Shown: one piece after another, positions 25,260 to 32,543 of the stretch
Numbering within the stretch: the first letter of the stretch is position 1
Layout: every line of letters begins with the position of its first letter
From: Martinezella calliandrae
GTDB lineage: Bacteria; Pseudomonadota; Alphaproteobacteria; Rhizobiales; Rhizobiaceae
Length of the DNA stretch: 55,364 bases
Assembly: GCF_030272695.1 (NCBI RefSeq)
Contig: NZ_JARFYN010000047.1
Span: forward strand, 1 to 55,364
Direction of reading: 5' to 3'
Notes under the pieces: model-generated
Told to the model about the DNA's origin: nothing
The model's database searches: none
What the model saw: the letters and a program-made list of their open reading frames with translations, nothing else
Program-made: the position numbers and the translations under genes

Positions 25260-26278
25260 TTCTCAATCACGTCAGCAAGGATTTCGGCACGGGCGGCCGG
25301 CTGGCTGTCAAGGCGCTGTCGCTGGAAGTCCGCGAAGGCGGGTTCCTGGCGTTGCTCGGACCATCCGGTTGCGGCAAGACGACCGTACTTAGAATGATCG
25401 CCGGATTCGAGCAGCCGACGGATGGCTCGATCCATCTTGGCGAACGCTTGCTTGCCGATGCCGCGAATATGTTGCCGCCGGAGCGGCGCAACATGGCGAT
25501 GGTATTCCAGTCCTACGCGCTCTGGCCGCATATGAACGTTGCCGACAATGTGGGTTATCCCCTCAAGGTGCGCGGCATCTCCGGCGAGCGCTATCGCCAG
25601 AAGGTGCACGAGGCGCTGTCGACCGTACGGCTGGAAGACTACGCCGAACGGCGGCCCGCCGATCTTTCCGGTGGGCAGCGTCAGCGTGTGGCACTGGCGC
25701 GCTGCCTGGTGACATCGCCCGATGTCGTCCTGCTGGACGAGCCTCTCGCCAATCTCGACCGCCACCTGAAGAAGGAGATGGAGGAGACCTTTCGCGAATT
25801 CCACCAGCGCTCTGGCGCCACCATGGTCTATGTCACCCATGATCAGAGCGAGGCGATGGCTCTGGCGAGCGACGTCGCCGTGATGTCCGAGGGACGGTTG
25901 CTGCAGGTCGCGGCGCCGGCGGACATCTATGCGCGGCCGGAGGGCCGGCTGGTCGGCGGATTGGTGGGGCAGGGCGCGATCCTGTCGCTTGCCATACCGG
26001 ACGGTAAGCCGCGGCTTATCGATTGGTCTGCGCTGAAGACGATTTGGAGAGAGCAGGGGAGCAAGACCGCGTATGCGGACATCCTCGTGCGGCCAGAGGA
26101 CGTTGTTGCCGATGCCGATGGCATTTCCTGCAGGGTGGACTCGGTCCTCTATGAAGGCGAACGCTACGCGCTTAAGCTGTCGCTGCCGGACGGTCAGATA
26201 TTGAGGGCATATAGCCGCGAGACGGTGAAACCGGGCGATGTCTATCCGGTCGCCGTTCGGACGGCATGGCGGCTGTGA
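25247..26278 (+). CDS. ABC transporter ATP-binding protein (FbpC/PotA-like)
   Basis: ATPase of 343 aa energising the importer. Walker A GPSGCGKTT is near residue 39, the Q-loop is FQSYALWPHM, the signature LSGGQRQRVALARCL, Walker B VVLLDEPLANLD, and the H-loop VYVTHD. A C-terminal TOBE-like domain (ADILVRPEDVVADADGISC...) is present. Starts at GTG 25247 after AAAGGAG. With the preceding binding protein and two-module permease it completes a type I importer. Confidence 0.94.
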   Translation: MAKLILNHVSKDFGTGGRLAVKALSLEVREGGFLALLGPSGCGKTTVLRMIAGFEQPTDGSIHLGERLLADAANMLPPERRNMAMVFQSYALWPHMNVADNVGYPLKVRGISGERYRQKVHEALSTVRLEDYAERRPADLSGGQRQRVALARCLVTSPDVVLLDEPLANLDRHLKKEMEETFREFHQRSGATMVYVTHDQSEAMALASDVAVMSEGRLLQVAAPADIYARPEGRLVGGLVGQGAILSLAIPDGKPRLIDWSALKTIWREQGSKTAYADILVRPEDVVADADGISCRVDSVLYEGERYALKLSLPDGQILRAYSRETVKPGDVYPVAVRTAWRL

Positions 26279-26364
26279 TCGGCGCGGTTGGGACAAGACA
26301 ATACGGTTGTTCGCAGCCCCCACCTGTGCTTGATTTGCCCCATATCACGAATGGGAGTCGCGCC

Positions 26365-27360
26365 ATGTCCGATCAAAACTTCCCGATTTTCGATCTCGCC
26401 GCTTTCGAGGCAGCCGACGATGAGGGAAAGAGGCGGCTTGGTGCTGAAGTCGATGAAATCTGCCGTTCGACCGGCTTTCTGGCGATTGCCAATCATGGTG
26501 TCGACGAGGCTGTGATTGCAGCCGTGTGGGCCAAGACGCACGCTTTTTTTGATCGACCCGCCGATGTCAAGCAACGGGCAAAAGCGCCTTATCCCGGCTA
26601 TCCCTACGGCTACCTCGGCCCGGGTACCGAGGCGCTGGCGAAATCGCGCAACGTCGACACGCCGCCAGACCTCAAGGAGAGTTTCAACGGCGGGCCGCTT
26701 GCTGTACCGGCCGGGATGACCGATCCGGAAGCGCTCGGCTTCTGCTATGCCGCCACGATCTGGCCGGATGGTCCGGAAGGCTTTGCCGACGCTTGGAAGG
26801 CTTATTACCGTTCAATGGAGGATCTGGCGGCGCGGATCATGCGCGTCTTTGCCACAGCCCTTGGGCTCGATGAGCATTTCTTCGACAGTTATGTCGATGC
26901 ACCGATCAGTGCGCTGCGGGCGCTGAACTATCCGGAGCAGCGTGTTGCGCCACAGCCAGGCCAATTACGCGCCGGCGCTCATACCGATTATGGCAGCCTG
27001 ACGATCCTTTTGCCGCAACCCGGGTCCAAGGGGCTGGAGATCATGGCGCCGGACGGCCAATGGACGCCGGTGCCGCCGGTACCGGGTGCTTTTGTCATCA
27101 ATATCGGTGATTTGATGGCGCTTTGGACCAATGATCGTTGGGTCTCCACCGTGCATCGTGTCGTCAATCCGCCACCGGAAGAGGGCGGCATGCAACGACG
27201 ACAGTCGCTGGCGTTTTTCCATCAGCCGAACTGGCTGGCCGAGATCGCCTGCCTGCCGTCGTGCCTTTTGCCGGGGGAGGAACCGAAATACGGCCCCGTT
27301 CTTTCCGGCCCCTATCTCATGGGCAAGTTCAAATCGACCGTCACCGCCAAGACCAATTGA
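26365..27360 (+). CDS. isopenicillin N synthase-family 2-oxoglutarate/Fe(II) dioxygenase
   Basis: Non-haem iron oxygenase of 331 aa. It has the DIOX_N domain (FPIFDLAAFEAADDEGKRRL...GFLAIANHG) and a C-terminal jelly-roll. The iron ligands are His and Asp in AGAHTDYGSLTIL and His in TVHRVVNPP; the RQSLAFFH arginine would bind the 2-oxoglutarate carboxylate. Bacterial relatives are poorly characterised, and penicillin synthesis should not be inferred. Start ATG 26365 follows GGGAG. It lies 86 nt after the ABC ATPase gene in the same direction and may be part of the same transcript. Confidence 0.92.
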   Translation: MSDQNFPIFDLAAFEAADDEGKRRLGAEVDEICRSTGFLAIANHGVDEAVIAAVWAKTHAFFDRPADVKQRAKAPYPGYPYGYLGPGTEALAKSRNVDTPPDLKESFNGGPLAVPAGMTDPEALGFCYAATIWPDGPEGFADAWKAYYRSMEDLAARIMRVFATALGLDEHFFDSYVDAPISALRALNYPEQRVAPQPGQLRAGAHTDYGSLTILLPQPGSKGLEIMAPDGQWTPVPPVPGAFVINIGDLMALWTNDRWVSTVHRVVNPPPEEGGMQRRQSLAFFHQPNWLAEIACLPSCLLPGEEPKYGPVLSGPYLMGKFKSTVTAKTN

Positions 27361-27401
27361 TTCGGACAGCCGGCTCATATCTCAATAAACCGGAACGCTA
27401 G

Positions 27402-28514
27402 ATGTCGCTGCGCCTTGCTACCTTCAATGTCGAAAACTTGTTGACGCGTTTTGACTACACCGGTTTTCGCAATCAGTTGCGCCAGGACCGCGTGCTGAAA
27501 CTGTTCGATGTTCAAAACGAAGCCATCTACCAGCAGCTCGAAGCGGCGCGTGTGGTCGCCGCAACCGACGACACGAGGCAGATGACGGCGCTTGCGATCG
27601 CCGATGCGGATGCCGACATCATTTGCCTGCAGGAAGTCGATAACATGGCGGCGCTGCAGGCCTTCGAATACGGCTATCTCTACCGCATGGTCGGCAATGG
27701 TTACCGGCAGAAATTCCTGATCGAAGGCAATGACGCCAGGGGTATCGATGTCGCGGTGATGATGCGCGAGGAGACACGCGACGGTCAGCCGATCGTCTTG
27801 AAGGACATCAGAAGTCACGCCATGGTGACATATCGCGATTTCGATCTTTTCAACGATGAGCTCGGCGCGCTTGGGTTGCACCAGGACGACAAGATCTTCA
27901 AGCGCGATTGCCTCGAGCTTGATTTGGCCATCGGCGGCGTGCCGTTTTCCTTGTATGTCTTGCATCTGAAGTCGATGGGGCCGATGCGAGAGGGCCTAGA
28001 TGGGCGCCAATCGACCATGCCCGTTCGCCGCGCCGAGACCCTTGCTGTACGCCGCATCATCGAGAACCGTTTTGGCGCCGGTCAGACCGCGAGGAAGAAT
28101 TTCGCCATTTGCGGCGATATGAACGATTATCAGGAGCGCGTCGACGTCATCGGCACGCGCCGCACGGGCTATCGCTTCAAACATCAGGATGAAGAGACCA
28201 GTGCTCTCGACGTTTTTAGTGAAGACGGCTTCGTCGAAAACATCATGCGCCGGCGCGATGTGTTGGACCGCTGGACGCTTTATCACGCCCGCGGGCCGCA
28301 GGAGCAGTGGCTCTGCCAGCTCGACTATATCTGGCTGTCTCCGGCCCTGGCGCAGGCCAATGCGACGCGCACGCCTGACATCGTTCGCGCCGGCCAGCCC
28401 TTTCGCACCATATTTCCGCCCGGCCAAGAGGTAGAACGTTATCCGCGCACCGGTTGGGACAGGCCGAAGGCTTCCGATCATTGCCCCGTCGTCATGACAT
28501 TGGATCTATTATGA
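27402..28514 (+). CDS. endonuclease/exonuclease/phosphatase-family protein
   Basis: Metal-dependent hydrolase of the EEP fold, 370 aa. Motifs include LATFNVENLLTRFDY at the N-terminus with the metal-binding Asn, CLQEVDN with the catalytic Glu, FAICGDMNDYQERVD, and KASDHCPVVMTLDL at the C-terminus with the Asp-His pair. No signal peptide is present, so it is probably cytoplasmic. The stop codon overlaps the NUDIX start by ATGA, so the two hydrolases are translationally coupled and may act on related phosphorylated substrates (inference). Confidence 0.9.
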   Translation: MSLRLATFNVENLLTRFDYTGFRNQLRQDRVLKLFDVQNEAIYQQLEAARVVAATDDTRQMTALAIADADADIICLQEVDNMAALQAFEYGYLYRMVGNGYRQKFLIEGNDARGIDVAVMMREETRDGQPIVLKDIRSHAMVTYRDFDLFNDELGALGLHQDDKIFKRDCLELDLAIGGVPFSLYVLHLKSMGPMREGLDGRQSTMPVRRAETLAVRRIIENRFGAGQTARKNFAICGDMNDYQERVDVIGTRRTGYRFKHQDEETSALDVFSEDGFVENIMRRRDVLDRWTLYHARGPQEQWLCQLDYIWLSPALAQANATRTPDIVRAGQPFRTIFPPGQEVERYPRTGWDRPKASDHCPVVMTLDLL

Positions 28515-29257
28515 CCCCCGCTTTCAAACTGCAAAACGACAAGGCCGATTGGCCGCCGGAAAATACCGTATTTCCGGTCGCCCGAATCGATCTCACGGTG
28601 ATTGCCGGCGATCATCCCTTTCATCTCAGCGAGGCCAAGGCGGCGCAGGAGAATTGGAAGAAGGAGATCGCCGCCAATCCCGCACTTTACGATGGCCGGA
28701 TGATCTTTCAGCATCGTCTTTCGGTGAGCGAGCAGGCCGTGGAAGGCGAGGCCTATATTACGCCGTTCTCGACATTCCTCTGGTGGCGCAAACAAAGGCA
28801 GAGACAAGGCGGTTTCCATGTCTTCGCCTTCCCGGTTGCCGTTTCCTCCGACGGCGCGGTCATCGCCATCCGCATGGCTCAGCACACGGCCAATCCCGGC
28901 CAGGTCTATTGCGCCGCGGGGTCGATGGATGAAAACGACATCGTTGACGGACGCTGCGATATCGAGGGCAACATGCGGCGCGAAGTCATGGAGGAAACCG
29001 GGCTCGACCTTCACGACGCGGCCGCGGAGCCGGGCTATCATGCCACGCATGCAAACCTCTCCCTCACCTTGTTTCGTGTCTTCCGCTTTCCCTGGACAGC
29101 CGACGAAATGCTCGAGCGGATCAAGGCCCATATGCTGGTGGACGAGGAGAAGGAGATCGACGGCGCGGTTGCCATCCGCTCGGCCGATCCTGCTGCGCAT
29201 CACTATAGTTCGGCCATGCCGCCCATTCTTGCATGGTTCTTCGATCGCCACGAATAG
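28511..29257 (+). CDS. NUDIX hydrolase-like protein
   Basis: About 248 aa. A NUDIX-type core occurs in the second half: QVYCAAGSMDENDIVDGRCD then IEGNMRREVMEETGLDL, where REVMEETGL supplies the metal-binding glutamates; the spacing from the first Gly is longer than the canonical box. The N-terminal 130 residues (ARIDLTVIAGDHPFHLSEAK...) are not a familiar domain. Substrate unknown; nucleotide or CoA diphosphates are typical. The start overlaps the stop of the preceding EEP hydrolase gene. Confidence 0.8.
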   Translation: MTPAFKLQNDKADWPPENTVFPVARIDLTVIAGDHPFHLSEAKAAQENWKKEIAANPALYDGRMIFQHRLSVSEQAVEGEAYITPFSTFLWWRKQRQRQGGFHVFAFPVAVSSDGAVIAIRMAQHTANPGQVYCAAGSMDENDIVDGRCDIEGNMRREVMEETGLDLHDAAAEPGYHATHANLSLTLFRVFRFPWTADEMLERIKAHMLVDEEKEIDGAVAIRSADPAAHHYSSAMPPILAWFFDRHE

Positions 29258-29339
29258 CTTTAGCTTGCGCTCAAATGTGTTGCCGTTATGTATGATTGAG
29301 CCTGGTTGTACGGTCCAGAGTGATGTGATGGAGGCAGGG

Positions 29340-30257
29340 GTGGCCCGCAGCTTCAGTGTCTATGATGTATTCACCGACAGAAAGCTCGCGGGCAATCCGC
29401 TGGCCGTTATTTTCGACGCAGAAGGCCTGAGCGACCAGGCGATGCAAGACATCGCCAAGGAGATGAACCTCCCCGAAACGGTGTTCGTGCTGCCGCCGCA
29501 GAATCCGACCTATACGGCGAGCCTGCGCATCTTCACGCCCGGTCGCGAGTTGCCCTTCGCCGGCCACCCGACCGTCGGCACGGCGATCGCGCTGGCGGAA
29601 CGGGCGCATGCCACCCATGGCGGCGATGTCGACCTGGTTTCGGTGCTGGACGAGCGCGTAGGACCGGTGCGTTGTGCTGTCCGGCTCCGCCAGGAAAAGG
29701 CGAGCTTTGCCGAGTTCGACCTGCCGCGGAAATCGCAGCAAATCATGCTGCCGCTCGACCGTGGCGATATCGCCAACGCGCTCAGTTTGAAGATCACCGA
29801 CATCGGCTTCGAGAATCACATACCGTCGATCTGGAGCGCCGGCGTCCCGTTCCTGCTGGTGCCGGTTCATGATGTCGGGGCGGCCGAACGAATGGAGTTC
29901 GATCCGCAGCTCTGGGAAAAGACCGTGCCTTTCGTCGACGGCGCGCTTGCCTCCGCATTTATTTATTGCCGCGGTGCGGTCAACCATACAGCCAAGTTCC
30001 ACGCCCGGATGTTCCCGGTGGGGATGGGCATTGTTGAGGACCCGGCAACCGGCTCGGCCGTGGCCGCACTTTCCGGCGCCATCAACCACTTCGACCGGCT
30101 GCCGGATGGCCATCATCCGGTCATCGTCGAGCAGGGAGTGGAGATGGGGCGCCCGTCCTTTATCCATCTCCATATCGACATCGATGGCGGCGATATCGCC
30201 AACGCCCGCATTGGCGGCCAGGCTGTGTGCGTTGCGAAAGGAATTCTTGAGCTTTGA
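29340..30257 (+). CDS. PhzF-family isomerase/epimerase-like protein
   Basis: About 305 aa, with the duplicated diaminopimelate-epimerase-like fold of PhzF. It begins FSVYDVFTDRKLAGNPLAV, has NLPETVFVLPP with the conserved catalytic Glu, then RIFTPGRELPFAGHPTVGTA and the C-terminal EDPATGSAVAAL. The role of most bacterial PhzF homologues outside phenazine clusters is unknown, and no phenazine genes are here. GTG 29340 follows GGAGG by 7 nt; ATG 29328 is an alternative adding four residues. Confidence 0.9.
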   Translation: MARSFSVYDVFTDRKLAGNPLAVIFDAEGLSDQAMQDIAKEMNLPETVFVLPPQNPTYTASLRIFTPGRELPFAGHPTVGTAIALAERAHATHGGDVDLVSVLDERVGPVRCAVRLRQEKASFAEFDLPRKSQQIMLPLDRGDIANALSLKITDIGFENHIPSIWSAGVPFLLVPVHDVGAAERMEFDPQLWEKTVPFVDGALASAFIYCRGAVNHTAKFHARMFPVGMGIVEDPATGSAVAALSGAINHFDRLPDGHHPVIVEQGVEMGRPSFIHLHIDIDGGDIANARIGGQAVCVAKGILEL

Positions 30258-30381
30258 TTTTGTGGGTTTTTGTCGCTCTTCAAAATTTTTTTGATGAATA
30301 GCCAAAGAAAATTCATTTGGCCGCTAGACAATCAAACCGATCCTATTTATATGCCCGGTCACACCGCCAGCGAGCGGTTAC

Positions 30382-30457
<76 letters not shown>

Positions 30458-30671
30458 TTTATCTTTCCCATGTTAGTTCATGAATTGCCGGAAAGCCCCT
30501 TGAAACTCAGGGCTTCTTGCCTTCCTTTGTTTTCATGCGTTGCCATCTTCGTTCACCCAATCCCACGAGTTTGGGGGTGACGGTGGGGGTAGGTGGTGCG
30601 GCAGTGGGGGTATGATAAATGCTGACTGACACAGCGATGGTTATGTGCGTCAAGTTCAGCAAATTGGGCGG

Positions 30672-30986
30672 TCATGCGGCTTGGCGCATAGCGAGCTTCT
30701 TGTGCTCTCGTAGATCGTCCATGTTGATGTATCGATTGGCCTCCATCCAGTTTTCGTGGGTTTCAACTGCGAGGGCACGATCATTCATGCGCTGCAGCGG
30801 GCCGCGGGCAGGGGTGTGGAAGTCCTTCGCGATAAGACCAATGAGCGGAAATACTGAAATACTCAGGCACCACCAGAGAACGCCGGCGAGTTCCTGGCGA
30901 ATTGGGATAGTAGGTTGAGAGTGGCCAGGGCGTTTGAAGCTTCCGGCAAAAATCGTTGACCGCGCAGAGTGCCGGCAAGGTCGCAA
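30672..30986 (-). CDS. hypothetical single-span membrane protein
   Basis: Unrecognised. The frame encodes up to 104 aa from a TTG at 30986. A hydrophobic helix at about residues 36-54 (LAGVLWWCLSISVFPLIGLI) would span the membrane once, followed by a charged tail (ETHENWMEANRYINMDDLRE). The first 30 residues look non-native and the true start may be internal or lost. No strong ribosome-binding site is seen, so this could be a gene remnant in the island. Confidence 0.4.
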   Translation of the reverse strand: MRPCRHSARSTIFAGSFKRPGHSQPTIPIRQELAGVLWWCLSISVFPLIGLIAKDFHTPARGPLQRMNDRALAVETHENWMEANRYINMDDLREHKKLAMRQAA

Positions 30987-31062
30987 AAGAATAAATCAGT
31001 ATGCCAGAGCTCGCGCGAATGTCGATGGCTGGATTTCGCCGAATGGCAGCGGATGATTACTT

Positions 31063-31257
31063 TCAGTTGAGGCGGGCGATCGCATCGTCGAGGTTATCGA
31101 TTGCAAGCTGTTCGTGGGCGATCATACCGTCAATGTCGATATCACTGTTGCCCCTTTTTTCGCTCGCGGCTCGGATCTTCATTTCCAATAGTTCATCGCG
31201 ATGGGCGATCTTTTCGTCCCTGATTTTGATAAGCCTTACGCGAAAATCATCATTCAT
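31063..31257 (-). CDS. small coiled-coil hypothetical protein (64 aa)
   Basis: A highly charged helical peptide (KIRDEKIAHRDELLEMKIRA) with no known family. ATG 31257 is preceded by GGAGGG at 9 nt spacing, and it overlaps the stop of the upstream 172-residue gene by ATGA, so it is very likely translated with that gene. No membrane segment or signal peptide is present. Confidence 0.6.
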   Translation of the reverse strand: MNDDFRVRLIKIRDEKIAHRDELLEMKIRAASEKRGNSDIDIDGMIAHEQLAIDNLDDAIARLN

Positions 31258-31772
31258 CTCAAATCCCTCCGTTTGAGGTTTGCGACCTGCCGTTTACGAA
31301 ACCACGTTCGTTTTCCAGGCTCGTCTCCGTCGAAATCAGTCGTGCCCACGACAACGATATGTAGTCGGGACACAGCGGCCTCGTGGCACAGCGCGAGTGT
31401 TTCCGGCCACGCCGCCAATCCAGCCGGTATTTCGGCATTCACGGCCTCCAGCGCTTCTACCCATGACAAGTCGCAGGGCGCTGGCCAGATTGATCGGCGT
31501 CCGTCAGTCTGCGAAGAAGACATTCGGAAAAGCATTCGGGGGTCATAGATCCGCCAATTCTTAAAGACACCCCACGGTGCCAGAGGCCGGCGCGAAGTCA
31601 AGTGAACATGCAAATCCGGCAGATCCCGATAACCAGGACATACGGTTCGGACGCCGGCTCGGTTTAAAAGCGCGTGCGGCTCGCCAAGCCACCGTGAAGC
31701 CGCACGACAAGTGGTGGCAGGCTCATCTGGCACCAAACCATCCCTGCTAGGCCGTACCATCCACCTCGCCAT
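31254..31772 (-). CDS. hypothetical protein (172 aa)
   Basis: Not recognised. The sequence has even codon-like character throughout, with aromatic-rich central segments (PLAPWGVFKNWRIYDPRMLF) and a basic C-terminus. It overlaps the next gene (31063-31257) by ATGA and its start lies within the end of a 36-codon frame at 31747-31857, suggesting a compact three-gene minus-strand operon. No signal peptide or transmembrane segment is visible. Confidence 0.5.
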   Translation of the reverse strand: MARWMVRPSRDGLVPDEPATTCRAASRWLGEPHALLNRAGVRTVCPGYRDLPDLHVHLTSRRPLAPWGVFKNWRIYDPRMLFRMSSSQTDGRRSIWPAPCDLSWVEALEAVNAEIPAGLAAWPETLALCHEAAVSRLHIVVVGTTDFDGDEPGKRTWFRKRQVANLKRRDLR

Positions 31773-31857
31773 CCTCGTCCAGCTCCCGCACCGGCAGATA
31801 GGCGTTTGTCTCCAGCCAGTCTTTGATGATGTACCGGATCATGTCGTTTCGCTTCAT
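31747..31857 (-). CDS. 36-residue acidic micro-protein
   Basis: A short frame (ATG 31857 to TAG 31747) encoding MKRNDMIRYIIKDWLE, then TNAYLPVRELDEDGEVDGTA. It has an amphipathic helix and an acidic tail, with coding-like composition. The ribosome-binding site is weak. It is first in the putative operon with the 172- and 64-residue genes and lies divergent to the DUF982 gene. Confidence 0.4.
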   Translation of the reverse strand: MKRNDMIRYIIKDWLETNAYLPVRELDEDGEVDGTA

Positions 31858-31915
31858 CCCGAACCATCGGAACGAGTCCTCAACATTTCAGTTATCGCCA
31901 TGGGAGGAAACGAAC

Positions 31916-32167
31916 ATGGGACAGCAACGGTGGGATCATTCTGTGACGATAGAAGGCGCCAAGCCTCCTCGATTGGTCACGATCACCAGCACGGAACGGG
32001 CAGCAGAATTTATGCTTTTCGAATGGTCGGGGAAGCGAGGAGGGAAAGCATTTAAGGCCGCCAAGCAATCGCTAATCAATGCTCGCGATGGAAAAGTTTC
32101 AATCGACGCGGCGCGAACGGCGTTCCTGGCTGCGGCGGAAGAGGCGGGTATTTTCTTCAGGCAGTGA
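31916..32167 (+). CDS. DUF982-domain protein
   Basis: About 83 aa. It matches the DUF982 layout: WDHSVTIEG at the N-terminus, an EFMLFEWSGKRGGKAFKAAK segment, and the C-terminal DAARTAFLAAAEEAGIFF helix. DUF982 proteins are very common, multi-copy small proteins in Rhizobiales, with no known function. ATG 31916 follows GGGAGGAAACG at good spacing; a longer frame upstream would overlap the minus-strand genes. Confidence 0.85.
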   Translation: MGQQRWDHSVTIEGAKPPRLVTITSTERAAEFMLFEWSGKRGGKAFKAAKQSLINARDGKVSIDAARTAFLAAAEEAGIFFRQ

Positions 32168-32543
32168 TGTCACGGTGGCGCGACGGCCGGCGCGCGACAT
32201 CGCCGCCATGAACGTGGTTGGCGTCTGCGCCATGTGGACCGCTGACATCATTCCCGACGTTAGTGACTGGGGAGCTGCGCAACTGAGCGGAACAGATCAT
32301 AAATCACACCACCTAGGCGCGCATTACATGGTCTCCTTGTCATAGACTCGTCACATTCACTCTACCTATTTCGGGCACTTTAAGCCGCAGCCGGGCAGAA
32401 ATTGTACAATTTACCCGAGCAGCCCCTTGTCTGCTTTATAGGTCTGGTCTATCGCTATTACATTAGCATCTCAAGAAATAATCAATCGGAACACGCCGCC
32501 TCAGATACACTGAGCGCGGTTATTCATAACTTGAGGGACGCCA
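32168..32543 (+). other. intergenic region upstream of the MACPF-like gene
   Basis: About 375 bases with no supported gene. The right half is AT-rich (around 32440-32500) and probably holds the promoter for the 32544 gene. A GAGGGACGCC ribosome-binding site ends just before that gene's ATG. I see no clear operator, riboswitch or repeat. Confidence 0.5.

Noticed and set aside
25118..26323. 401-codon minus-strand open frame opposite the ABC ATPase gene
   Set aside because: The plus-strand product carries all ABC ATPase motifs; the antisense frame is a composition artefact.
26365..27360. Beta-lactam biosynthesis from the isopenicillin N synthase-like gene
   Set aside because: Only the general 2OG/Fe(II) fold is shared, and no peptide synthetase or other pathway genes are present.
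28818..29339. Upstream extension of the PhzF-type gene through the NUDIX gene
   Set aside because: The region is coding in another frame with NUDIX motifs, and a good ribosome-binding site precedes GTG 29340.
29340..30257. Phenazine biosynthesis function for the PhzF-type gene
   Set aside because: No phzA-G partner genes are near, and PhzF homologues are widespread without phenazine production.
29286..30305. 339-codon minus-strand open frame opposite phzF-type gene
   Set aside because: Shadow of the PhzF frame, His/Asp/Gly-rich as expected for antisense of GC-rich coding sequence.
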